Of a stretch of DNA of 64,000 nucleotides, positions 1-8,384 are shown one piece after another (position 1 is the first letter of the stretch; every line of letters starts with the position of its first letter). Where the stretch lies: NCBI RefSeq assembly GCF_023017105.1, contig NZ_JALKEV010000015.1:1-64000 (forward strand), given 5' to 3'. The position numbers and the translations under genes are program-made. The notes under the pieces are model-generated. The model ran no database searches. It had not been told where the DNA came from and saw only the letters and a program-made list of their open reading frames with translations. Source of the DNA: Halalkalibacter sp. APA_J-10(15). Its GTDB lineage: Bacteria; Bacillota; Bacilli; Bacillales; Bacillaceae_D.

Positions 1-707
1 ACTCAATTCTACAACGTATGCGTGAGCTTGCTACACAAGCAGCGAACGATACTAACGTTGATGTAGACCGTGGGGAAATTCAGAAGGAAATCGATGCATT
101 AACTTCTGAAATCAACCGTATTTCGAACACTACTGAATTCAACACTCAAAAGCTATTAAGTGGTGGTTCTAATGGCGGTGGATCATTTACTGCTAACTTC
201 CAAATCGGTGCAAACCATGGTCAAAGCATGGAAATTGAAATCTTCAACATGAGTGCTGCGGCTCTTGGTTTAGAAGGTGACAATGGAGATGCTGCTGGGG
301 TTGGTGCTTCTGTAGATGAGTTAACTGAAAATGGTACAGTAAACAATGCTCAATTTAGTGGGAATGGTGTTAATAACGGAACAAACAATACACCAACTGG
401 TTCGGCTCTTGATGTAACAAGTCATGAAGCGGCAGCAGCTGCGATCGAGCAAATCAACCACGCAATCGAAACAGTTTCAGCACAACGTTCTTCACTTGGT
501 GCGTTCCAAAACCGTTTAGAGCACACAATCTCTAACTTGGACAACTCTTCTGAGAACTTACAAGCTGCTGAATCACGTATTCGTGACGTTGATATGGCGA
601 AAGAAATTATGGAGTACACTCGTGCGAACATTCTTTCTCAAGCTTCTCAATCAATGCTTGCACAAGCAAACCAACAACCACAATCAGTTCTTCAACTTCT
701 TGGATAA
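1..707 (+). CDS. hag: Flagellin, 5' end cut off by window
   Basis: Main structural subunit of the flagellar filament, exported by the flagellar type III system and polymerised under the FliD cap. The reading frame is open to the first base (codons from position 3 read S-I-L-Q-R-M-R-E-L), so about 80 N-terminal residues are missing. The visible part has the conserved ELATQAAND helix, a short Gly/Asn/Thr/Ser-rich surface region (about residues 45-135 of the visible part), and the conserved C-terminal D0/D1 helices ending in QANQQPQSVLQLLG. The short variable domain with many Ser and Thr is a plausible target for O-glycosylation by the island that follows; this is inference. A hairpin terminator lies 15 bases downstream. 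Confidence 0.97.
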   Translation, partial: SILQRMRELATQAANDTNVDVDRGEIQKEIDALTSEINRISNTTEFNTQKLLSGGSNGGGSFTANFQIGANHGQSMEIEIFNMSAAALGLEGDNGDAAGVGASVDELTENGTVNNAQFSGNGVNNGTNNTPTGSALDVTSHEAAAAAIEQINHAIETVSAQRSSLGAFQNRLEHTISNLDNSSENLQAAESRIRDVDMAKEIMEYTRANILSQASQSMLAQANQQPQSVLQLLG

Positions 708-721
708 TCGATTATTGGTTG

Positions 722-757
722 AAAAAGACTCTGTATTTTTTACAGGGTCTTTTTTTG
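722..757 (+). terminator. Rho-independent terminator of hag
   Basis: The arms AAAAGACTCTGTA and TACAGGGTCTTTT pair with one G-U, and a run of seven T follows. It separates hag from the glycosylation operon. Confidence 0.9.
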
Positions 758-806
758 TGTGTGAATAGCAGCCCATTAATTTACAGAAAGTCCTTTTCTT
801 TAAGGC

Positions 807-833
807 TAAACTTCTAAGTCTAAATGACGATAT
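807..833 (+). promoter_or_regulatory. SigD-type promoter of the glycosylation operon
   Basis: TAAA at 807-810, a 15-base spacer and GACGATAT at 826-833 match the Bacillus SigD consensus TAAA-N15-GCCGATAT with one mismatch. It lies 38 bases before the first gene of the island. It would tie sugar synthesis to late flagellar expression, the same class as hag. Confidence 0.75.
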
Positions 834-870
834 AATAGGTAGAAGAGTGTAGAAAGTTGAGGGTTATTCT

Positions 871-1479
871 ATGAAATTGAAGATTTATGACGAAACATAC
901 CAATATCATAATGAAATATCGGTATTAGAGGATGTTTTCAAGAAAATTAATGACATGATTGAGCAATCAGATGAATTTTTTAGTCATTTAGAAGTAGATC
1001 AAGCTGAGGTTTATGAGAATCATGATGCTTATTTAGTGGAACATATTGCTTCAGTGAAAGAAATTACAGTCGTTATGAAAACAAAGAAAGAAATTTTAAT
1101 CGAAACGATTCAAACGACAGAAGTCTATCTCACGGGCGCATTACCAGAGGTTGAAGCGTTATCAGAAGCATTCTATCAAAATCCAACAGAGCAAACATGG
1201 GATACATTCGGACAATTAGTTGAAGGAATGAATTGGCTCATTCAATTAGTTCAATCTATTAAACAAATTGACTTGGAAGTACCGTATATGGAGCAATATG
1301 TCGAATCATTAACGACAATGGAATCAGAGCTCCCTACTTTATTAGAGGCTGTAGAAAACAAAGATGCGATTTTGATTGCGGATATTATAAATTATGAGGT
1401 GCTCCCTGCTTGGAAACAATTGAAATCAACAGCAACGAAGACGATTGATGAGATTGGTACTCGTCCTGAAGCTAACTAG
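871..1479 (+). CDS. Uncharacterised helical protein, first gene of glycosylation operon
   Basis: A 202-residue protein that I do not assign to a function. It is acidic, has no signal peptide or membrane segment, and looks mostly helical, with repeated amphipathic stretches such as residues 8-35 and 95-140. It follows the SigD-type promoter and ends 15 bases before the PseB-like gene, so it is probably the first cistron of the flagellin glycosylation operon. A GAGGG ribosome site lies about 8 bases before the ATG. A helper or regulatory role for the Maf or flagellin system is possible from position only. Confidence 0.85.
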   Translation: MKLKIYDETYQYHNEISVLEDVFKKINDMIEQSDEFFSHLEVDQAEVYENHDAYLVEHIASVKEITVVMKTKKEILIETIQTTEVYLTGALPEVEALSEAFYQNPTEQTWDTFGQLVEGMNWLIQLVQSIKQIDLEVPYMEQYVESLTTMESELPTLLEAVENKDAILIADIINYEVLPAWKQLKSTATKTIDEIGTRPEAN

Positions 1480-1494
1480 AAAGAAGTGTTCTAT

Positions 1495-2493
1495 ATGTAT
1501 AAAGGAAAGAAACTATTAATTATTGGTGGAACGGGAACGATTGGTCAGCATTTATTACAAGAGCTACTAACGTATCACCCGGAAGTGATTAGAATATTTA
1601 GTCGGGATGAGTATAAGCAATTTGAAATGCAACAGCAATTCCAAGAGTATCGGAACATTCGCTATCTGATCGGTGATATTCGTGATGAGAAAAGGGTTTC
1701 AAGAGCAATGGAGGATATTGATTATGTGTTCCACCTTGCAGCGATGAAGCATGTTCCGGCGTGTGAATACAACCCTTTCGAAGCAGTGAAAACAAATGTA
1801 TTAGGCACGCAAAATGTCATACAAGCAGCATTAGAAAATGGTGTAAAGCGTGTTCTATTTACAAGTACGGATAAAGCGATCGCTCCGTCCAATACATATG
1901 GTGCGACAAAGCTTACTGCTGAACGGTTGATTTCGGCCGCTCAATATCAAAAAGGACCGAAAGAAACGATTTTCTCATCTGTTCGTTTTGGAAATGTGAT
2001 GGGGTCAAGAGGGTCAGTGATTCCGTTATTTAAAAAGCAAATTGTTGAAAAGGGACGAATTACGATTACAGATGGTTCGATGATTCGCTATATGATGACT
2101 CCTTCGCAAGCGATCCAGTTAATTTTAAAAGCGAATGAAATTGCTCAAGGTGGAGAAGTATTCGTATTAAAAATGCCTATTATTAAGTTACATCATCTAG
2201 CTGAAGTGATGATTGAAGAGATAACAAAGACATGCAGAATCAATAACAATGTGGAAATAAAAGAGATAGGCTTACGACCTGGTGAGAAGCGGTATGAAGA
2301 GCTGATGACAGAGGATGAATCGAGAATTGCAACGGAAATTGAAGAAATGTACATTCTCCCACCACCATACGGAGCAAAAAATAATTCATACCAAGGCGAG
2401 CGGAGTACCAATCATTACCAGCTTCCAAGCGATTCGGACGCTATCCCGAAAGAAACGGTTAGAAAGTGGCTTATAGAGGAGCAATTGATATAA
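1495..2493 (+). CDS. pseB: PseB-like UDP-GlcNAc 4,6-dehydratase (SDR)
   Basis: Extended short-chain dehydrogenase of the FlaA1/PseB/CapD family. In the pseudaminic acid pathway this enzyme converts UDP-GlcNAc to the 4-keto-6-deoxy intermediate. Visible features are the NAD-binding GGTGTIG at residues 11-17, a KHVPACEYNPFEA segment typical of PseB, the STDKA...TYGATK active-site region with the Asp-Lys pair and Tyr, and VRFGNVMGSRGSVIPLF. An in-frame GTG at 1486 exists, but ATG 1495 is favoured because AGAAAGAAG ends 8 bases before it. The later pathway genes lie 18 kb downstream at 20202-25760, beyond the insert. A second SDR at 23630 may share or complete this step. Confidence 0.82.
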   Translation: MYKGKKLLIIGGTGTIGQHLLQELLTYHPEVIRIFSRDEYKQFEMQQQFQEYRNIRYLIGDIRDEKRVSRAMEDIDYVFHLAAMKHVPACEYNPFEAVKTNVLGTQNVIQAALENGVKRVLFTSTDKAIAPSNTYGATKLTAERLISAAQYQKGPKETIFSSVRFGNVMGSRGSVIPLFKKQIVEKGRITITDGSMIRYMMTPSQAIQLILKANEIAQGGEVFVLKMPIIKLHHLAEVMIEEITKTCRINNNVEIKEIGLRPGEKRYEELMTEDESRIATEIEEMYILPPPYGAKNNSYQGERSTNHYQLPSDSDAIPKETVRKWLIEEQLI

Positions 2494-2529
2494 AACAGCA
2501 ATACTGATGAAGTGTACGGGAGGTTTAAC

Positions 2530-5433
2530 ATGTTAGTAGATAATATTCAATACTTACGAAAGCATTATCGTTACATCCGAGAATTAATACAAAAGTATGA
2601 ACCTCAACTCAAAAAAGAACCAATGGAATCGATCCAATCTCGTAAAGGCTATCCTACCCTACAAATAACAACAAATGAACGTCAAACGTTCCTCCATAGT
2701 AAATATGATCCATTAAATGAAGCGAATAAGTGGATCGAGCAATATGCTGACCAAGTTGATCAATACGAGCATGTTTTATTTTATGGAATTGGGTTTGGTT
2801 ATCATATAGAAGAATTTATGAAAAGATGGCCAAATAAAACCTTCTCTTTATATGAACCAAGCCCAGCTGTTTTCTACCACTTTATGAATCAGCGGAAGCT
2901 AACAGAGTTACCTATTCAACAAATGAGGCATTTATTTATTGAATGGACACAAGAAAGTGGTAGTCAATTTGTTCAGCAGTTTGCAAGAGAAATCAGTAAA
3001 AAGGTCCTTTTAATCCCTATTCCGAGTTATGAACGGATATTTCCGTCCCAATACGAGCAATTCTTAACAAATTATAGAGACTATGTACAGCTGAAAAGCT
3101 ATTCACGAAATGCGGATTATTTCTTTGGGAAAAGATGGACGGTAAACAGCCTTATGAACGTACCTACTACGTTAAACACGCCTAATATCTTTGAAAAAAA
3201 GGATGTGTTTAAAGGGAAGCCGGTTCTCATTGTTTCCGCCGGACCTTCATTACAGGATGAGTATGAAAATTTACGCTATATTAAAGAAAAGAAACTAGCG
3301 TATATAATCGCGGTAGGTTCTGCCAATAAAGCATTAATCGCTCAAGACATTATGCCAGATGCTGTTTGTACGTATGATCCACAGCCACATAACTTTAATG
3401 TTTTTAAACCGATGTATGAAAAGAACATTTCATCTGTACCGATGATCTATGGTACGACAGTTGGGTTTGAAACGTTAGATTATTATCAAGGACCTAAGCT
3501 TCACTTTGTGACAACGCAAGATGCGGTAACTCCTGCCATTACTAGAGATGAATCGATCCCGAAAATAGATGATGCTTTTTCTATTGCGATCGTAACATTA
3601 CAGCTAATGGCTACATTAGAGGCGGGCTCAATTATTTTAGTAGGGCAAAACTTTGCTTTTAGAGAGAACCTTTATTATTCCAATGATATTAATCGAGGGA
3701 ATGAATCAGCTGAGCTTCAGGAAAAGGATATAAAAGAAAGTCTGTACGTTGAAGATGTGCATGGTGGTCAAGTGAAAACGAACTCAGCCTTTAACCAAAT
3801 GAGACTTTCAATCGAGTCATATATAAAACGATATGCAAATGTGAATGTTACAAATACGACGAAAGATGGTGCAAAGATTGAAGGTGCACCTTTCATTCCT
3901 CTTGAACAAGTCATAAAAGAAGAGTTAACAGCGGCAGTAGTGAAGGAAGATTGGTATGTAGATGAGAGTAATGACCGATATCTAACAATGAAAGACTCCA
4001 TTCAAAGCATGTATCAATCAATTATCCAATTTATGAAGGATTGTTCCAACGTATTTGCTGCTTTCGAGAACATAGAGCATAGCTTAAATCAAAAGAACCG
4101 TGCAAAGATTGAGCTAGGGTTTGTGGAATACGATAAAGCCTTTAAGCAATTTGTGTCTAATCAGTACGGGAAAGTGATTATCCAACCTGCTACACGAGAT
4201 GTTTATAAAACTTTTGTAGACCGGCTACAGGAAATAAAGCATATCCCAGATGTCTTTAGCAAAGCTAGCTCCTTACTAAAGGAATCAAGTTTGTACATGA
4301 ATGCGTGTCGACTGATGTTTAATGAATTGACTCCATTTGTTAAGAAACAGTTAAGTGAAGGTCAAAATGAAACGATAAATTATCCAAGTAATTGTGGAGT
4401 ATTCCGTTATTCCAGTCGTTGGGAAAGAGATTATTTAACGATCATTGATGTCAAAAATGGCAAAAAGGCAACTCAGCTCCCAATCGAGCAAACAGCGAAA
4501 ACAGGAGAAACGATAAAATTCAACTTTAAAGGAACAGCTCTTAAAGTAAAGGCTTGTACAAGAGAGGATTATACATCAAATGTACTTATAAAAATTGATG
4601 GTGAAGAGCAAAGTTTTTCTACTAGAAATCAAGATATCAAACAAAGCTATGTGTGTGAATATGATGAGGCTGTATTTACTTGTGAGGGTTTAGAGGATCA
4701 AATGCATCAAGTAGAGATTGAGCTACTTGAGGATAAGCCTTTTGTTTTTACAGGAGTGGAAGTTGGAGAGGGCAGAGTCTTCCATATCGATGAAGTAACG
4801 GATGTTGAGTCACTAGAAGTAGGAAAACGAATTAGGTGCCATTATAAAGCTACTTATAATAAGGTTGGGGAGTTTTCTAACCTAGGAAAAGCGGTAGGGG
4901 CATTTATTCCACCGGAATCGGCAGCTTATCCAGATGGTGATTTTTATTTTATTATGGTCGATGTTGAAGAGGGGAAGAAGAAGCTGATTGCGGATCGGAA
5001 TGTGCAGCATAGTATTTCGTGGGATTCATTAGAATATTTTGGAGTCCCTAAAGGGAAAAAGTTGAATTTAGATCGTGAAGAAGCATTTATAAGGTTACTT
5101 TTAGGGGGAAGTGCTTTTAAAGATCATAACAGCAACAAAAGCTTTGAAAATCAGCAATTAGGAGCATGGCCGCATACGAATGAATGGGATCAATTTGTAA
5201 ACACAGAAGATTTTATTATAGAAGGTGTTGCAAGTTGGTGTAAAGATATGGCCGAAATAGGAATGAAAAACACATGGTATATTGGTAATGAATTTACTAC
5301 AACGATCATTACAGAAGAAAAAAGACAAAATGGAAGAATCCTTAGAGGGAACTTTGATCACAAGTATTTATTATCATTGAATCGAAAGTTAATAAGAGAA
5401 AGTGAAGGTTTCAGACCTTTGATTCTAATATAA
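2530..5433 (+). CDS. maf: Maf-type motility accessory factor, flagellin nonulosonate transferase
   Basis: A 967-residue protein of the Maf/DUF115 (MptE-like) family. These proteins are needed to attach pseudaminic or legionaminic acid to flagellin Ser/Thr in the cytoplasm before export. The MptE-like Rossmann core starts near residue 228 (GKPVLIVSAGPSLQDEY) and continues with an Asp-rich TYDPQPHN segment. The protein is long for the family. After about residue 630 comes a beta-rich region, then a last domain of about 190 residues ending in GFRPLILI, which resembles C-terminal domains of surface or phage proteins (from memory). ATG 2530 has GGGAGG six bases upstream, so the GTG at 2512 is rejected. 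It is the best candidate for the enzyme that joins the sugar to flagellin. Confidence 0.85.
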   Translation: MLVDNIQYLRKHYRYIRELIQKYEPQLKKEPMESIQSRKGYPTLQITTNERQTFLHSKYDPLNEANKWIEQYADQVDQYEHVLFYGIGFGYHIEEFMKRWPNKTFSLYEPSPAVFYHFMNQRKLTELPIQQMRHLFIEWTQESGSQFVQQFAREISKKVLLIPIPSYERIFPSQYEQFLTNYRDYVQLKSYSRNADYFFGKRWTVNSLMNVPTTLNTPNIFEKKDVFKGKPVLIVSAGPSLQDEYENLRYIKEKKLAYIIAVGSANKALIAQDIMPDAVCTYDPQPHNFNVFKPMYEKNISSVPMIYGTTVGFETLDYYQGPKLHFVTTQDAVTPAITRDESIPKIDDAFSIAIVTLQLMATLEAGSIILVGQNFAFRENLYYSNDINRGNESAELQEKDIKESLYVEDVHGGQVKTNSAFNQMRLSIESYIKRYANVNVTNTTKDGAKIEGAPFIPLEQVIKEELTAAVVKEDWYVDESNDRYLTMKDSIQSMYQSIIQFMKDCSNVFAAFENIEHSLNQKNRAKIELGFVEYDKAFKQFVSNQYGKVIIQPATRDVYKTFVDRLQEIKHIPDVFSKASSLLKESSLYMNACRLMFNELTPFVKKQLSEGQNETINYPSNCGVFRYSSRWERDYLTIIDVKNGKKATQLPIEQTAKTGETIKFNFKGTALKVKACTREDYTSNVLIKIDGEEQSFSTRNQDIKQSYVCEYDEAVFTCEGLEDQMHQVEIELLEDKPFVFTGVEVGEGRVFHIDEVTDVESLEVGKRIRCHYKATYNKVGEFSNLGKAVGAFIPPESAAYPDGDFYFIMVDVEEGKKKLIADRNVQHSISWDSLEYFGVPKGKKLNLDREEAFIRLLLGGSAFKDHNSNKSFENQQLGAWPHTNEWDQFVNTEDFIIEGVASWCKDMAEIGMKNTWYIGNEFTTTIITEEKRQNGRILRGNFDHKYLLSLNRKLIRESEGFRPLILI

Positions 5434-5463
5434 GGGGAATAAATAAAAGGGAGTTGAGTCCAA

Positions 5464-6195
5464 CTGAAAGGTGTAATACTTGCTGGGGGAAAGGGAACTA
5501 GACTGTATCCTTTAACGAAAGTGACAAACAAACATTTATTACCAGTCGGTCAAGAACCAATGATATACAATCCAATTAAGCAGCTTATTTCAGCAGGAAT
5601 AAATGATATTTTAGTGGTTACAAGTACAGAACATATGGGACATGTAGTTAACCTGCTAGGAAGTGGTAATCAATTTAAATGTGAATTTACTTATAAAGTT
5701 CAAGAAGAAGCGGCTGGAATTGCAGATGCCCTACTATTAGCAGAAGGTTTTGCAAACGGAGAGAAGATTGTAGTGATTTTAGGAGACAACATTTGTGACA
5801 CTTCAATCAAAAGAAATGTACAAGCTTTTGAAAAGCAAGATAGGGGAGCGAGGGTATTACTAAAAAAAGTAGGTGATCCTGAGCGATATGGGGTAGCTGC
5901 TATTGATGAAAGGAAAGTTATTCAAATTGAAGAAAAGCCAATGGCTCCTAAGTCTGATTATGCAGTAATTGGTTACTATATGTATGATGATAGCGTGTTT
6001 GATTATATAAAAAAAATCGAACCATCGGGTAGAAATGAATTAGAAATTACTTCTGTTAACAATATATATATCCAGGACAATCAGTTGGAATACGATATTC
6101 TAGAGGGGAACTGGACAGATGCAGGGACTATTGAATCATTGCAATATGCTAATGAGATCATGTATCGAACAAGTAATAAAATACTAGATTTTTAA
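5464..6195 (+). CDS. RmlA-like glucose-1-phosphate thymidylyltransferase, CTG start
   Basis: Sugar nucleotidyltransferase of the short (about 243-residue) RmlA2 type, similar to B. subtilis SpsI. It would make dTDP-glucose from glucose-1-phosphate and dTTP. The signature KGVILAGGKGTRLYPLT begins at residue 2, followed by the metal- and product-binding GDNICD and EEKP segments. The first in-frame ATG, GTG or TTG, GTG 5521, would remove the nucleotide-binding loop. The frame is closed by TGA at 5455-5457, so CTG at 5464 is the only sensible start; AAAAGGGAG lies about 10 bases before it. The next gene is rmlB. An ATG-to-CTG sequencing error cannot be excluded. Confidence 0.85.
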   Translation: MKGVILAGGKGTRLYPLTKVTNKHLLPVGQEPMIYNPIKQLISAGINDILVVTSTEHMGHVVNLLGSGNQFKCEFTYKVQEEAAGIADALLLAEGFANGEKIVVILGDNICDTSIKRNVQAFEKQDRGARVLLKKVGDPERYGVAAIDERKVIQIEEKPMAPKSDYAVIGYYMYDDSVFDYIKKIEPSGRNELEITSVNNIYIQDNQLEYDILEGNWTDAGTIESLQYANEIMYRTSNKILDF

Positions 6196-6228
6196 GGTGA
6201 AGGATAATGGATTTAAAGGAGAAGTAGG

Positions 6229-7233
6229 ATGCTTTATTTTATAACAGGCGGTGCTGGTTTCATTGGAGCAAATTTCATTCACTATATGTTTAATAAATAT
6301 AAAGATAAAATAACTATAGTGAATATTGATAATCTAACTTATGCAGGTGATGAAGAAAATTTAAAAAATATAGACTCTGTTTCTAAAGAAGGTCAGTACT
6401 TTTTTGAAAAAGTTGACATTTGTAATAATGAAGAAATAGAGCGCTTATTTCATAAATATAGACCTGATTACGTTCTTAACTTTGCGGCTGAGTCTCATGT
6501 CGATCGAAGTATTAAAACACCGCAAAAATTTTTGAAAACAAATATTTTAGGTACACAAGTTTTATTAGATGCTTCATTAAAGTACGGTGTTAAAAGGTAT
6601 CATCAAGTTTCTACCGATGAGGTCTATGGATCCTTAACGGATGTAAGTGACTTCTTTACTGAAACCACCTTATTGGATCCTAGCTCCCCCTATTCAGCTT
6701 CAAAAGCATCAGCTGATTTAATATGTCAGGCGTACTATAGAACGTATCAGCTGCCTATTACAATTAGTAGATGCTCCAATAATTATGGACCATACCAACA
6801 TCAAGAAAAGCTGATACCTATGATCATTCATAAAATTATAGAAAGAAAAAGAATACCTATATATGGTGATGGTTTAAATGTTAGAGATTGGTTATATGTA
6901 GAAGATCATTGCTCTGCATTAGATATCATTTTACATCATGGGGAAGATAACCAAGTTTATAATATTGGTGCTAATAATGAAAAAACAAATATTGAGGTTA
7001 CCTTGAGCCTAATCAATCAAGTAAGAGACATTCTATCTATTAATCGTAGTGATTTTATTGATGTTAATGGGGATTTAATAGAATTTGTCGAAGATCGGAA
7101 AGGTCATGATAGAAGGTATGCGATAGATAGTACTAAATTAAAAAATTCATTCAATTGGAGCGCTACTATTGACTTTAATGAAGGAATCAAGCGTACTGTT
7201 GAATGGTATTTAAAAAGGCTTCATTTAATATAG
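6229..7233 (+). CDS. rfbB: dTDP-glucose 4,6-dehydratase
   Basis: Converts dTDP-glucose to dTDP-4-keto-6-deoxyglucose, the branch point to deoxy and amino sugars. This 334-residue protein has the NAD loop GGAGFIG (7-13), FAAESHVDRSI, the catalytic STDEVYG (about 127-133, with Thr, Asp and Glu) and YSASK (about 154-158). This is the full RmlB signature, as in B. subtilis SpsJ. GGAG lies upstream of ATG 6229. No RmlC or RmlD gene follows, so the product is not rhamnose; an aminotransferase comes next instead. Confidence 0.95.
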   Translation: MLYFITGGAGFIGANFIHYMFNKYKDKITIVNIDNLTYAGDEENLKNIDSVSKEGQYFFEKVDICNNEEIERLFHKYRPDYVLNFAAESHVDRSIKTPQKFLKTNILGTQVLLDASLKYGVKRYHQVSTDEVYGSLTDVSDFFTETTLLDPSSPYSASKASADLICQAYYRTYQLPITISRCSNNYGPYQHQEKLIPMIIHKIIERKRIPIYGDGLNVRDWLYVEDHCSALDIILHHGEDNQVYNIGANNEKTNIEVTLSLINQVRDILSINRSDFIDVNGDLIEFVEDRKGHDRRYAIDSTKLKNSFNWSATIDFNEGIKRTVEWYLKRLHLI

Positions 7234-7250
7234 CGATAAGGAGATAACAA

Positions 7251-8354
7251 ATGGCTGAAAGGTTGATAGAAAACAAACCTATCCCTGTAACAGAACCATC
7301 TTTTCCACCTTTAGAGGAGTACGTCGAGTACTTGAAGGAAATTTGGGAAAGCAAACAACTAACTAATAATGGTTCAATGGTGCAGAGACTCGAAGCAGAA
7401 CTGAGAAAGTACTTAGGTGTAAAGCATTGTTATTTTGTGACTAATGGTACTATGGCATTGCAGTTAAGTATGAAAGCACTAAATCTAACTGGTGAGATTA
7501 TTACTACACCATTTTCATTTGTTGCTACTACATCGGCTATAGTCTGGGAACAGTGTACTCCAGTATTTGTAGATATAGATCCAAAAACTTTAAATATAAA
7601 TCCCGATTTAATAGAAGAAATGATCACAGAAAAAACAGAGGCTATTTTAATTACTCATGTTTTTGGAAATCCTTGTGATGTTGATCGAATTGAAGAAATT
7701 TCCAATCGTCACAAATTAAAGGTGATTTATGATGGTGCTCATGCTTTTGGAGTAGAGTATAAAGGACAATCCTTGCTATCGTTTGGTGATATTTCTACTG
7801 TGAGTTTTCATGCTACTAAGCTATTTGGTACAGTTGAGGGCGGCGCAGTCATTACAAACAACGATGAAATAGCACACAAAATCGAATACATGAGAAACTT
7901 TGGAATGAGTAATGGAGAATTATGGGGATTAGGGATTAATGCAAAGAACTCTGAATTGCATGCTGCGTTTGGGTTGTGTATGTTACCGAAAGTGAATGAA
8001 CTTATTTCTAGCAGAAAAGTAGTTAGCCAAACGTATGATAAACTATTTTTCACTAGTAGTCTAGGTATTACAAAGCCTTCATTAGTGATGAAGACTAGAT
8101 ATAATTATGCATATTATCCAATCCTCTTATCAAATGAGAAAATATTGTTAAAAGTTATGAACAACCTTCAAACAGAGGGTTTTTTTCCTAAAAGATATTT
8201 TTATCCGTCATTAAATACATTGTCATATGTAACTTATCGATCAAAGGCCATTTCTGAAGAAATTTCAAAGAAGACACTGTGCCTTCCTTTATATAGTAAC
8301 TTAACAATTGAAAATGCAGAGGAAATTGTGAATAACATTATTGAAAGTATATAA
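7251..8354 (+). CDS. DegT/DnrJ/EryC1 sugar aminotransferase (VioA-like)
   Basis: PLP-dependent aminotransferase of 367 residues. From the neighbouring RmlA and RmlB it probably aminates C4 of dTDP-4-keto-6-deoxyglucose, giving a dTDP-4-amino-4,6-dideoxyhexose (viosamine or the galacto form); a C3 enzyme cannot be ruled out. Family motifs include FVTNGTMALQL, TTPFSFVATTSA, the cofactor Asp in YDGAHAFG, and SFHATKLFG with the Schiff-base lysine near residue 189. AAGGAG lies before ATG 7251. It is distinct in sequence from the PseC enzyme at 24573, so the island makes at least two amino sugars. Confidence 0.88.
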   Translation: MAERLIENKPIPVTEPSFPPLEEYVEYLKEIWESKQLTNNGSMVQRLEAELRKYLGVKHCYFVTNGTMALQLSMKALNLTGEIITTPFSFVATTSAIVWEQCTPVFVDIDPKTLNINPDLIEEMITEKTEAILITHVFGNPCDVDRIEEISNRHKLKVIYDGAHAFGVEYKGQSLLSFGDISTVSFHATKLFGTVEGGAVITNNDEIAHKIEYMRNFGMSNGELWGLGINAKNSELHAAFGLCMLPKVNELISSRKVVSQTYDKLFFTSSLGITKPSLVMKTRYNYAYYPILLSNEKILLKVMNNLQTEGFFPKRYFYPSLNTLSYVTYRSKAISEEISKKTLCLPLYSNLTIENAEEIVNNIIESI

Positions 8355-8384
8355 TTTATGCTTCTAATTTGTGGAGGGTTAGGT

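Noticed and set aside
6229-8354. dTDP-rhamnose operon
   Set aside because: RmlA and RmlB are present but RmlC and RmlD are absent; an aminotransferase follows instead.
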